A DNA stretch of 32,825 nt from NCBI GenBank assembly GCA_022448105.1, contig JAKVAV010000018.1, positions 1 through 32,825 of the forward strand. Reading direction: 5' to 3'. Made by a program: the position numbers and the translations under genes. Shown in pieces: positions 16,614-24,543 of the stretch (position 1 is the stretch's first letter; the number at the start of each line of letters is the position of its first letter). This DNA comes from Flavobacteriales bacterium (GTDB taxonomy: Bacteria > Bacteroidota > Bacteroidia > Flavobacteriales_D > Cryomorphaceae). The notes below the pieces were generated by a model. The model did no database searches, was not told where the DNA came from, and worked only from the letters and a program-made list of their open reading frames with translations.

Positions 16614-16897
16614 GATGCCTTCTTTTCACTGTTTGGTAAGTACTCATCTACATCTTCAAGTTCGCCTAACTCTCCAATTTCTTCAAGATATTTGAATGTC
16701 CGTTGTGCTTCTTCTTCGTTGAGTTTGCTAATCGCTACGCCAACATGAACGAGCACATAATCTCCAACATTGGCATCGGGTAGCATTTCCAAACTCGCCT
16801 CCTTGGTAATTCCACCAAAAGAAACCTTTGCCATCCGCACCAATCCGTTGTATTGCAGATCTATACTTTTTATCTTCCCGGGTATCGCTAAACACAT
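16610..16897 (-). CDS. hypC: Hydrogenase maturation chaperone HypC/HupF
   Basis: 95 residues, typical length. It begins MCLAIPGKI, with the essential Cys2 exposed after Met removal. The second Fe-ligand candidate His51 lies in [12 protein letters not shown]. HypC shuttles the Fe(CN)2CO unit from HypD to the large subunit precursor. The tail (about 70-95) is acidic and probably flexible. It starts 4 bases after hypF ends and overlaps hypD, so hypF-C-D are co-translated. Confidence 0.97.
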   Translation of the reverse strand: MCLAIPGKIKSIDLQYNGLVRMAKVSFGGITKEASLEMLPDANVGDYVLVHVGVAISKLNEEEAQRTFKYLEEIGELGELEDVDEYLPNSEKKAS

Positions 16898-16901
16898 AAT
16901 T

Positions 16902-19157
16902 TTACAATTTTAAATGATGATAGCAGCAAAGCTGACCAAATGAAATATTCTCGTCATTACAAGATAATAAATGGTTGAATCTCAAATCAAGATGGTACTC
17001 CTTAGCCAGCTGCTGCAAGTATTTTACCAGCAAACCATTTTGAAATACACCGCCACTGCAGGCAATGATCTTATAAGTATTCTCTTTGGCCATTTTCACA
17101 ATTACAAGAGCCAAAGTGTAAGTGAAGCTAGTTGCAACTTGTGATTTCGAAACTCCCGACTGCACAGCGAGTAGTATGTTTCCGACCAATTCTCTAGTGG
17201 GAATATTTCCACCGGAATAAGCGGGCAAGAAGTCAAGTGGACAAACGTCACTCTCTTCTGCGAGTGCTTCAAGCATCATTGCTGCTTCGCCCTCATAAGT
17301 CGATTTATCACAAAGCCCTAAAAGCGAAGAAACGGTATCAAATAGCCTTCCTACCGAAGATGTGCTGAGACTATTCTTCTCAACTAACTTTCTGTAAAGG
17401 TTAAGTTCCTTCTCATCAAATTTCTCCTCAACCTCAGCGATATTTCCTTCCATCAAATGAGCTAAGAGCGAGATTCGAGGTTCGCTGGCCATTTTGTCCC
17501 CGGCTATCCAGGGAACATAATCGAAGTGAGCCACTCTTTTCATTGTCGAGTTTTGATAGGAGAAAAATTCCCCGCCCCAAATCGCGCCATCTTCGCCGAG
17601 CCCAGCCCCATCCCAGATAACACCTAAGATTTTTTCATCCGTATCGAATAAATTGTGCTCTCCTAGCACAGCTCCGAAATGCGCTTTATGATGCTGCACG
17701 CTTCTAATAGATGCCTTCCATTGGGATGAAAGTTCATTTCCCAAAATACTGCTTTGGTACTGAGGGTGCAGGTCAATCAACACGGTTTCAGCTTGAGTTT
17801 GAAAAAGTTCTTTGTAGTTCAGAACTGTCTTCTTGTATCGCTCAAGAACCTCATAAGAGTCTAGATTCCCAAAATAAGGACTTATGTAGGTATGATTGTT
17901 TGGAACAAAAGCGATAGTACTCTTGAGGTGTGCACCCATGGCGAGTACTTTTTCATCTCCTATATCCAAAGTGGTAAAATAGTTGGGTGCCATACCTCGA
18001 GATCTTCTCAAGATAATTTTCTGGTCTCCAACAAATCTCACGACAGAATCATCCTGCGGAAAGGTGATATCCAAGTCGTGGTGCAAGAAATAGTCTGCCA
18101 CTCCGTGAAGCTTATCAATGGCTTCGAGTTCAGAGTGTATGATTGGTGAACCATGGATATTTCCGCTGGTCGCAACAACAGGCATTTGCAGTTCGTTCAT
18201 CAAGAGAGTGAGCAACGCCGATGATGGCAACATACATCCAACTCGATTTAAGCTTGTAGCGACATTTTTGCTCAGATTGGAAACATCATTCTTAGGCTTA
18301 AGTAACATGATCGGTGCAACAGAGGAAGTGAGGCTTCTCTCTTCATTTGAACTCAAGTCATAGGCCGCTTTGATTTGATCCAAATCTGGATACAATACTG
18401 CAAATGGCTTTGAAGGCCTTCGCTTCCTTTGGCGCAAAGTCTCCACGACTTCATGACTATCGCCACGACAACATAAGAGGTAGCCATTGGTATTCTTGAT
18501 GGCAACAATTTTGCCCTCTGAAATTAGCTGTGCTGTTTTCTGGATGATCTCAGTTTGGTTTTTCTCAACTTCAGAATTTTTGCTGTCATTCAAGCGCATT
18601 TCAATTCCACAAGTGGGACACGAATTAGTTTGAGAGTGAAATCTTCGATCAGCTGGATTTTCGTACTCTGAAACGCAGTCTATGCACATTTCAAAAGGGG
18701 ACATTGATGTGTTCGCACGTTCGAATGGGAACTGGGTAGTTATGGAATATCTCGGCCCACAAATCGTGCACGTCGTGAAGGCGTATCCATACCTCCTATT
18801 CTTTGGATCTCTAATTTCAGTTTGACAGTCTTTGCAGATTGCAAAATCTGGGGTCAAGGGTATATTGACCTTCTGATCGCTTATGGACTTCACTATCCTA
18901 AAAGCAGAGTAGTCTTCAGACTCTACCTCTTTGAGAGAGGAAGTAATTACCTTCGATACCTCTGGTGCCTTATTTAAAATAGCTTCCAAAAACTCTTCTG
19001 CTTTATCAATATTTGTGTTAAATCTGATGAGCACACCATCTGCATTATTGCAAACCGTGCCTTTTAATCCCATACCAATAGCGAGATTATAAACAAATGG
19101 CCTAAAACCGACCCCTTGAACTTGTCCTGTGAGGACTATTTCAAAGGTTCTAAGCAT
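16902..19157 (-). CDS. hypF: Hydrogenase maturation carbamoyltransferase HypF
   Basis: 751 residues, normal length. Domains in order: acylphosphatase-like (1-~90, with GQVQGVGFRPFVYN); double zinc-finger region (~105-190, with CKDC, CTICGPRY, CIDC and CPTCG); YrdC-like (~200-385, ending RFVGDQKIILRRSRGMAP); and Kae1-like (~390-751, with HHKAHFGAVLGEH, WDGAGLGEDGAIWGGEFF and ACSGGVFQNGLL). It uses carbamoyl phosphate and ATP to carbamoylate HypE, the first step of cyanide ligand synthesis. Its start overlaps the hypB stop by 8 bases. All signature motifs are present. Confidence 0.97.
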   Translation of the reverse strand: MLRTFEIVLTGQVQGVGFRPFVYNLAIGMGLKGTVCNNADGVLIRFNTNIDKAEEFLEAILNKAPEVSKVITSSLKEVESEDYSAFRIVKSISDQKVNIPLTPDFAICKDCQTEIRDPKNRRYGYAFTTCTICGPRYSITTQFPFERANTSMSPFEMCIDCVSEYENPADRRFHSQTNSCPTCGIEMRLNDSKNSEVEKNQTEIIQKTAQLISEGKIVAIKNTNGYLLCCRGDSHEVVETLRQRKRRPSKPFAVLYPDLDQIKAAYDLSSNEERSLTSSVAPIMLLKPKNDVSNLSKNVATSLNRVGCMLPSSALLTLLMNELQMPVVATSGNIHGSPIIHSELEAIDKLHGVADYFLHHDLDITFPQDDSVVRFVGDQKIILRRSRGMAPNYFTTLDIGDEKVLAMGAHLKSTIAFVPNNHTYISPYFGNLDSYEVLERYKKTVLNYKELFQTQAETVLIDLHPQYQSSILGNELSSQWKASIRSVQHHKAHFGAVLGEHNLFDTDEKILGVIWDGAGLGEDGAIWGGEFFSYQNSTMKRVAHFDYVPWIAGDKMASEPRISLLAHLMEGNIAEVEEKFDEKELNLYRKLVEKNSLSTSSVGRLFDTVSSLLGLCDKSTYEGEAAMMLEALAEESDVCPLDFLPAYSGGNIPTRELVGNILLAVQSGVSKSQVATSFTYTLALVIVKMAKENTYKIIACSGGVFQNGLLVKYLQQLAKEYHLDLRFNHLLSCNDENISFGQLCCYHHLKL

Positions 19158-19866
19158 TCACTTCAGCCATCTGCTTATCTTCTACTTTGGCTAGAAGCCA
19201 ATTGCACCACTCATCGATGCCTTCTTCTGTAACCGAAGAAACTCGTATCACTTCAATTTCGTGATTCACTTCTCTAGCATCCTTCACCACATTGTCCACC
19301 GAGAAAGGTAAGTGCGGAAGCAAGTCTGCTTTGGAAACGAGCATCATTTCACTGGTAAGGAACATTTTCGGGTACTTGCGTGGCTTATCATCTCCTTCAG
19401 TAGTGGCCATAAGCGTTACTCGGTAGTCCTCTCCTAAATCAAAAGAAGAAGGACACACAAGATTCCCGACATTTTCTATGAAGAGTAGGTCAATTGATGG
19501 AAGATCAAATTGATCCAAAACTTGATGGATCATTTGTGCCTCGAGGTGGCAAATCCCTCCAGTTACGATTTGGAGGGCTTGGATCCCCGTTTCTCTGATT
19601 CGGGCTGCATCACGCTCCGTCTCCAAATCTCCAACCATAACCGCCATGGTAAGTTTATCCTTTAGACGTTCAGCAGTTTTTTGCATGAGCGTTGTCTTTC
19701 CGCTCCCTGCAGATGATGTAACGTTGATCAGGAGCGTATTACTCTTGGTCATTTCCTTTCTGATAATGTCAGCTACAAAATCGTTCGCCTTGAGCAAATT
19801 GATGTTAGTATTCTCACATTGCGCGGTACCTCTTGCCGCTTTGTTCGATTTCTCTATGGTACTCAT
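19150..19866 (-). CDS. hypB: Hydrogenase nickel incorporation GTPase HypB
   Basis: 238 residues. The P-loop reads SAGSGKTT (52-59), with Ala where most HypB have Pro. The GTPase-domain metal site is conserved: ICHLEA (Cys106, His107) and ENVGNLVCPSSFDLGE (Cys138). The guanine-specificity motif is SKAD (178-181). The N-terminus (MSTIEKSNKAARG) has neither a CxxCGC motif nor a His-rich stretch, so it cannot store nickel at the N-terminus; the His-rich loop of the nearby permease may take that role. HypB works with HypA to insert nickel. It is separated from hypA by repeat B and overlaps hypF downstream. Confidence 0.95.
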   Translation of the reverse strand: MSTIEKSNKAARGTAQCENTNINLLKANDFVADIIRKEMTKSNTLLINVTSSAGSGKTTLMQKTAERLKDKLTMAVMVGDLETERDAARIRETGIQALQIVTGGICHLEAQMIHQVLDQFDLPSIDLLFIENVGNLVCPSSFDLGEDYRVTLMATTEGDDKPRKYPKMFLTSEMMLVSKADLLPHLPFSVDNVVKDAREVNHEIEVIRVSSVTEEGIDEWCNWLLAKVEDKQMAEVNA

Positions 19867-19883
19867 TTCCTGTTTGTTTTATT

Positions 19884-20002
19884 GTCTGAATCAGAGTGTT
19901 CAGTAGAAAGGTGCATGAAGTTTTAAAAATCAAGGCGATGACTAGAGTCAATAACCGTTTTTAAAACGGATGCATCACAGCTAATGGACGTTATGAACAG
20001 AC
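19884..20002. repeat. 119-bp intergenic repeat, copy B (between hypA and hypB)
   Basis: Counterpart of 15396-15514, same length without gaps. The terminal GTCTG (19884-19888) and CAGAC (19998-20002) are inverted. The inner inverted pair of copy A is only partly kept here (7 of 11 positions). A perfect palindrome CCGTTTT-T-AAAACGG lies at 19955-19969. It fills nearly all of the 140-base gap, ending 4 bases short of the hypA stop codon and 18 from the hypB start. Confidence 0.7.
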
Positions 20003-20006
20003 ATAT

Positions 20007-20354
20007 TTAGTCGTTAAATTCTACTTTATGTATCAACATCTCCTCTCCTTGAATTACGTTCTTACTTGGACTCCCGCAATTCTCGCAGATGAATCGATAA
20101 TTTTTCACTTTGGTCTCATGATTGCATAGTTCACATTGAATTTTCAATTCAGTCGACTCAATGTGTAGCTCAGCATCCGTATAACCTGGATTAGTCATTT
20201 GAAAAGCGTCATATGCATTATGCAGAAGACGTGGTTCAATATTTGAAAGGATTCCCACTTTCACATAGATCCCCTTCAACCTTGCCATTTTCTCAACCTC
20301 AAATTCTAGTTCAAGAGTGCGCATAATACTATTGACTATCGAAGTTTCGTGCAT
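20007..20354 (-). CDS. hypA: Hydrogenase nickel metallochaperone HypA
   Basis: 115 residues. It starts MHETSIV, with the nickel ligand His2 and the conserved Glu3. The zinc ribbon has Cys74/Cys77 (CELC) and Cys90/Cys93 (CENC). HypA receives nickel and docks with HypB and the large-subunit precursor. It begins one base after the TPR gene ends, so it belongs to the same transcript as the accessory genes. The gap to hypB downstream is filled by repeat B. Confidence 0.96.
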   Translation of the reverse strand: MHETSIVNSIMRTLELEFEVEKMARLKGIYVKVGILSNIEPRLLHNAYDAFQMTNPGYTDAELHIESTELKIQCELCNHETKVKNYRFICENCGSPSKNVIQGEEMLIHKVEFND

Positions 20355-21875
20355 TTACTTGGCGTCTATCAAAGTTTTTAGTTGCTCTAACCTCTGGAGA
20401 TGTTCTTCCGCTTTTTCAATCAAAGCTGGATCAGAAACGAGGGTTTGGATCTCTTCTGCTTGACTTTTCATTTCCTCGTATTTCTTGATCTCCTCAATTG
20501 AATCTTCATTGTGAGACAACCAACCTAATTCAAGGACATTCAAAAGAGTTAGTGCACGCTCGAATGGATAAGTATCAGGTTTCCGAATTTCCAATGCAGC
20601 ATCAAATAGGCCTTTAGCTTTTGTGAGATTGTCGTGAATCTTTGCGGGAGGAAAATCCATTAATGCCGTCGCATAATTGTGCGAAGCCATCGCATGCTCA
20701 TAAGGGAAGTTCTCTTTCGCATAAAAACTTAAAACCTCCTTGAAGGAAGAAGCGCAAAACGCCGTCCACATTGGCTGCTCTTCAGCACTCACGGGAATCT
20801 CAGAGTAAATCAAAGCAAGGTTGTGATGTACATCCGCAAATTGCTGTGGATGAGTATCTCTTTTAAACACTTTCAGCACATCTTGAAAGGCATTGATCGC
20901 AGCTTTATAGTATTGAGGACTTCCATTTTTTGACCAGGTGTAGAGAAGAACTGCTTTTTTAAGACCTGCCTCTCCCAAAAACTCGGGAATATCTTCTTCC
21001 TTAAAATACTGGATCGCTTTATTGATAAGCTGCTTTGAAGTAATAAAGTCTTCTTTAAAATTGGCAATTTCCGAAGCTTCCATGAGCAGAAGCCCAGCCT
21101 GCGTATTAAGTTCAAAAGATTCATATGCTTCAATTCCTTTTAACTGAATTTGAAGAATCGCTTCTAGTCGATCAGAGTCATAAGGAATGTTCAACTCTTC
21201 TTTTTCAATAGAAGCTTCTAGCAGGTCGAATGACAATTTTCCTTCATTAGAAACCGGAAGAACTCTGTTCTTCTCAAGCAATCTTTTTGCCTCTGCTTTT
21301 CTTCCGAGATCAAGGAGAAAATTGACGTAGTGTTTTAATGTAAAGGCTTTTTCTTCGTCATTACTCGACTCTGATAAAGAATGTTTGAATAATCCTTTTA
21401 AAACCTCAAGGTCCCTTTTCTCTATACTGCTATTGTAATAGTGAGAAATGGCAAAATTGTGAGATGATGTTGAAGTGATGAATTCAAATAATCCTTCATC
21501 CAATCGGTAACCAAAATGAAGATTGGTAGAGGCCAAGAAATGGTTGAAAAGCTCCGTTTCTTCTTCAAGGTATTCAAAAGCTCTTTGATGGTTTCCTAAT
21601 TTAAGGAATACCATCGCGAGCAAATTTTCTTTACTGAATGGCTGAGAGGGAATTAGATAGGGCGGCTCTGTATCAAACCAGTCGAGGAATGATTTTATCT
21701 CATTCTGACTCACGATCAAATTCTTGAGCGTTTGAGTCTCCTCAGAATTATCTATCACCTTCACCAATTCAGATAGTCTATCTACAGAATTGATAGTGCT
21801 CTTTACCTCTTCAAAGTGACTAGTTGTCGCTAATATCGTAAGCATCTTTATCCACTTTTTGCGTTCCTCTTGCAT
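20355..21875 (-). CDS. TPR-repeat protein associated with the hydrogenase
   Basis: 506 residues, no signal peptide, predicted almost all helical. Tetratricopeptide-like units recur, most clearly at about 295-470: YYKAAINAFQDVL, PQQFADVHHNLALIYSEI, PYEHAMASHNYATALMD and PFERALTLLNVLELGW. Between them lie modules of 34-55 residues. The start at 21875 overlaps the preceding gene by 56 bases. An ATG at 21845 (MLTILATTSHFEEVK) would cut this to 26 and may be the true start. It lies between the small hydrogenase-linked proteins and hypA. It probably acts in the cytoplasm as an assembly or docking factor for the enzyme. That role is inferred from position, not from any catalytic motif. Confidence 0.82.
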   Translation of the reverse strand: MQEERKKWIKMLTILATTSHFEEVKSTINSVDRLSELVKVIDNSEETQTLKNLIVSQNEIKSFLDWFDTEPPYLIPSQPFSKENLLAMVFLKLGNHQRAFEYLEEETELFNHFLASTNLHFGYRLDEGLFEFITSTSSHNFAISHYYNSSIEKRDLEVLKGLFKHSLSESSNDEEKAFTLKHYVNFLLDLGRKAEAKRLLEKNRVLPVSNEGKLSFDLLEASIEKEELNIPYDSDRLEAILQIQLKGIEAYESFELNTQAGLLLMEASEIANFKEDFITSKQLINKAIQYFKEEDIPEFLGEAGLKKAVLLYTWSKNGSPQYYKAAINAFQDVLKVFKRDTHPQQFADVHHNLALIYSEIPVSAEEQPMWTAFCASSFKEVLSFYAKENFPYEHAMASHNYATALMDFPPAKIHDNLTKAKGLFDAALEIRKPDTYPFERALTLLNVLELGWLSHNEDSIEEIKKYEEMKSQAEEIQTLVSDPALIEKAEEHLQRLEQLKTLIDAK

Positions 21876-22083
21876 CTTTTGCCGCAGCTTGCTGCATATG
21901 GCGACCAGCTATTTCTGCCAACTTTTCTGATCGGTAATCGCCAATCGGCCTTACCAAAATTTCACGGGGATTTTTTGTGTTAATGAAAACCAAAGACACT
22001 TCCCATCTACCTTTGACAGGGGTGATTCTGTATTGCACTTCGGCATCCATCAGCCAGTCCTTCTCACCTCCCGTCGTGCTCAT
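21820..22083 (-). CDS. Small conserved-position protein of the hydrogenase operon, unknown function
   Basis: 87 residues. I do not recognise the family. The first ~50 residues look like beta strands (VQYRITPVKGRWEVSLVFI, then REILVRPIGDYRS), followed by a helix (EKLAEIAGRHMQQAAAK) and an acidic tail. There are no Cys, signal peptide or membrane segments. Its ATG overlaps the stop of the 105-residue protein upstream by ATGA, and its end overlaps the TPR gene. This strict coupling argues that it is a real gene whose product is needed with the hydrogenase. It could be an assembly factor or a small extra subunit. Confidence 0.75.
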   Translation of the reverse strand: MSTTGGEKDWLMDAEVQYRITPVKGRWEVSLVFINTKNPREILVRPIGDYRSEKLAEIAGRHMQQAAAKDARGTQKVDKDAYDISDN

Positions 22084-22397
22084 TTCATCTTCAACTTTAT
22101 GAGCTGAGTTCTTTCTATTACCTCGTATTCCAATTCTCTATCTGCAGGATCTATTTCGTGATCGATCAAAATTTCATGGATGGCAAGAGTCTTGTCGCCT
22201 TGGAGATTTCTCTCTTTCAGCATGAGCTGATTTGGTTCATACATTTTGGTAAACCAAGCGCTCGAAACTGGAGTAATCAACAACCTATCTTGGTCTTCGG
22301 CATAATTCACGTATGCATGGATCACATTACCAAAAATATCATTGGCAATTTCTCCACTCAAGTAAATATGAGATGACTTTAACGATACACCCTTCAT
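22080..22397 (-). CDS. Small protein of the hydrogenase operon, unknown function
   Basis: 105 residues, not recognised. It is mixed alpha/beta, starting KGVSLKSSHIYLSGEIANDIFG and containing RLLITPVSSAWFTKMYEP, with an acidic region (HEIDPADRELEYEVIER) and a basic end (LIKLKMK). There are no Cys, so it is not an electron-transfer protein. It overlaps both neighbours by ATGA: the maturation protease upstream and the 87-residue protein downstream. The arrangement suggests a dedicated accessory factor, perhaps a chaperone for a subunit. Confidence 0.75.
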   Translation of the reverse strand: MKGVSLKSSHIYLSGEIANDIFGNVIHAYVNYAEDQDRLLITPVSSAWFTKMYEPNQLMLKERNLQGDKTLAIHEILIDHEIDPADRELEYEVIERTQLIKLKMK

Positions 22398-22879
22398 TTG
22401 GCAACCGTTTGATTTAAATCTTCTAAGATGTGCTGAACTACCTTATCTCCGGCATCTTTTACTTCCTGACTCAAATCTACCTCTAGCTTAATATTCTCAA
22501 TCGCAACGAGGTAAACTTGAATGTCATCTGGATATTCGTCTTGAAGAATTTTCTTAGCGTAAGAAAGGGCCTGATCCCATTTCATTCCATGAAGGAAAAC
22601 CATCGGATCGTCTTGAGGTGCTTTCATGACCTCCTCTGCTGGAAGTTTGAAAATACTGCCAACAGGTTCGTCGCTATTCACAACGCCATCAACAAGAACA
22701 ATTCTGTCGTGACCTTTGAGCCCGAAAAGAACTTCAAAGGCAGCAGTACCCATATCGAAAATGCTGATGTGTTCTTGATGTCCGAATTCTTCTCGAACTC
22801 GATCAATCACATAAATTCCAATTGCATCATCGCTCCTCACTGGGTTACCAAAACCCATTATTGCCGTCTTCTTTATCAT
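22394..22879 (-). CDS. Hydrogenase maturation endopeptidase (HyaD/HybD/HupD family)
   Basis: 161 residues. This protease removes the C-terminal peptide of the large subunit after nickel insertion. Family motifs are GFGNPVRSDDAIG (nickel-sensing acidic residues Asp17/Asp18), VLVDG (Asp64) and FLHG (His97), which correspond to the three metal-binding positions of HybD. It begins right after a terminator-like hairpin and has an unusually strong purine-rich sequence, AGGAGGAG, just before the ATG (22881-22888 on the plus strand). The next gene overlaps it by ATGA. The substrate is almost certainly the large subunit encoded just upstream. Confidence 0.93.
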   Translation of the reverse strand: MIKKTAIMGFGNPVRSDDAIGIYVIDRVREEFGHQEHISIFDMGTAAFEVLFGLKGHDRIVLVDGVVNSDEPVGSIFKLPAEEVMKAPQDDPMVFLHGMKWDQALSYAKKILQDEYPDDIQVYLVAIENIKLEVDLSQEVKDAGDKVVQHILEDLNQTVAK

Positions 22880-22880
22880 T

Positions 22881-22888
22881 CTCCTCCT
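22881..22888 (-). promoter_or_regulatory. Strong Shine-Dalgarno-like sequence of the maturation protease gene
   Basis: On the minus strand this reads AGGAGGAG, followed by A and the ATG at 22879. Bacteroidota genes rarely use such a sequence, and other genes in this window lack one. Its position right behind the intercistronic hairpin suggests that it restores translation after partial termination. The spacing to the ATG is short (3 bases from AGGAGG). Confidence 0.5.
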
Positions 22889-22892
22889 ATGG

Positions 22893-22922
22893 AAAAAACT
22901 CTCCGATTTAGTTTCGGAGAGT
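22893..22922 (-). terminator. Intrinsic terminator/attenuator between large subunit and maturation genes
   Basis: Read on the minus strand: ACTCTCCGA (22922-22914), a 7-base loop, TCGGAGAGT (22906-22898), then six T (22898-22893). The 9-bp perfect stem with a T-run is a textbook rho-independent terminator. It lies 19 bases after the large-subunit stop and just before the protease gene. Partial read-through would give much more structural-subunit than accessory mRNA. Confidence 0.82.
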
Positions 22923-22941
22923 CTTATTAAAAAATCAACTA

Positions 22942-24534
22942 TTAGAGTTTAAACTGGGAAAGTTCGACGCCACTGTTTGCATCATGTGCATGTACAGTAC
23001 ACACTAGACATGAGTCAAAAGATCGAGCTACGATTCCTACTTCTACTGGATCTAGTGGATCCTCAATGGTTGTACCCAGAAGAGCTTCTTCAATAGGCCC
23101 AGGAACATCGTTTCCGTCTTGAGGTCCTACGTTCCAAGTAGTAGGTGCCATCACTTGATAGTTTTTAATAACACCATCCTTCACCTCAATCCAGTGAGCC
23201 AATGCACCCCTAGCAGCTTCAGTAGCACCGAAGCCCTTACCATCCTTTTCAACTGGTTTAGTATAGAACTCTCCATCAAGATCAATCTCAGAAAGCCATT
23301 GCTCGATGAACTTGTAAATTCTTGGAGCTTCGTGCACTCTCGCTAATACTCGAGTGAAAACACTTGGTCCCATCTTCTTGATGATGTCTCCAAATAGAGG
23401 ATCCTGAATTTGATGATCCTTATTTGCAGGATTCGCGTTCATGACGCATCTTGCCAATGGACCTGCCTCAGCAGCGTGACCATCATAGCGCGGCGATTTC
23501 GCCCAGCTATATTGACTATCGAAATTGGTATCGTGAAGTGTCTGAGATTGAGCTGGTGTTGGTAGTGGCTCATCCCACGGATGCAATCCATCTGATTGGT
23601 TATCGTACCAAGAGTGCTTAACGTGCTCAGATACTTTAAGGTGATCAAACTCATGGTAGTTCTCTCCATCGAAGAAACCACTCGATTGAATTAAGGCATT
23701 GTTTCGCCCTTCTATAGTAGGATTGTTGTAGAGATCTTTGTGCAGGTAAGTACCCGTAGCTAAGAATTTACCTACTCCCTGTCCGAATTTATCAAGACCA
23801 AATTCCAATCCAGCTCTGATCAATAGACCTAGGTCACTATTCTTTTGTGACTCGTTCTCCTCAACCCAAGCTAACATATCGTCCCAAGACTCGATCTCCA
23901 TATAACGCTCAATAGAACATCCCAACCAGATTGGCTCCAGCCAATCGTTTTTGAACTGAGCTAGAATAGCATGAGACCGTGTTATATCTTTCAAGGTCGG
24001 AGCACACATTACTCCGCCAGGAACCATATAACTAGAGTGAGGCCACTGACCACCGAAGAGTGCATAAATTTGAACTGGTAGCGCACTAGCCGTAAGACCC
24101 TTTTGGAAGGTTTCACCAACGTATGCCGACCATCTTTTAACCACTTCTTTGTACAAAGGCTTGTCTGCATATTTTTTGTTAGCCAAATCAGTAGCGAAAA
24201 TCGCGTAATACCACCTTGGAATGCTTTGGAGAGTCTCCGTGGCCTGACCAATAGCTCTCAAAAGAAGAGCATTTGGCGTGAGGTGAGTACTCCAGGCTGT
24301 ATCTAAAGCTGAAGAAGCACAATACAAGTGAGAGCCTCCACATATTCCACAAATTCGAGGAGTAACTATTAAACCCGACTGAGGATCCTTCCCCGCCATG
24401 ATTTTCTCGAACCCTCTAAACATTGCTGCTTGAGTGTGTGCTCGAGTCACTTTTCCATTGTCTATATATACTTTAACATCTAAATCTCCCTCTACTCTTC
24501 CGACAGGAGAAATGTTTAACTCTTTAACTGACAT
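22942..24534 (-). CDS. [NiFe]-hydrogenase large subunit, group 2a-like
   Basis: 530 residues. It binds the Ni-Fe centre that oxidises H2. The L1 motif is RICGICGGSH (Cys62, Cys65). The L2 motif is SFDSCLVCTVH (Cys509, Cys512, His515), with Ser where many groups have Pro. The 15 residues after His515 (AHDANSGVELSQFKL) form the C-terminal peptide removed by the protease encoded downstream. The sequence and the cytoplasmic partner subunit recall group 2a enzymes such as mycobacterial Huc; group 1h is the main alternative. It starts 9 bases after the small subunit. A terminator-like hairpin follows. Gene name hucL would fit if group 2a is confirmed. Confidence 0.95.
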   Translation of the reverse strand: MSVKELNISPVGRVEGDLDVKVYIDNGKVTRAHTQAAMFRGFEKIMAGKDPQSGLIVTPRICGICGGSHLYCASSALDTAWSTHLTPNALLLRAIGQATETLQSIPRWYYAIFATDLANKKYADKPLYKEVVKRWSAYVGETFQKGLTASALPVQIYALFGGQWPHSSYMVPGGVMCAPTLKDITRSHAILAQFKNDWLEPIWLGCSIERYMEIESWDDMLAWVEENESQKNSDLGLLIRAGLEFGLDKFGQGVGKFLATGTYLHKDLYNNPTIEGRNNALIQSSGFFDGENYHEFDHLKVSEHVKHSWYDNQSDGLHPWDEPLPTPAQSQTLHDTNFDSQYSWAKSPRYDGHAAEAGPLARCVMNANPANKDHQIQDPLFGDIIKKMGPSVFTRVLARVHEAPRIYKFIEQWLSEIDLDGEFYTKPVEKDGKGFGATEAARGALAHWIEVKDGVIKNYQVMAPTTWNVGPQDGNDVPGPIEEALLGTTIEDPLDPVEVGIVARSFDSCLVCTVHAHDANSGVELSQFKL

Positions 24535-24543
24535 CTTTCTCTC

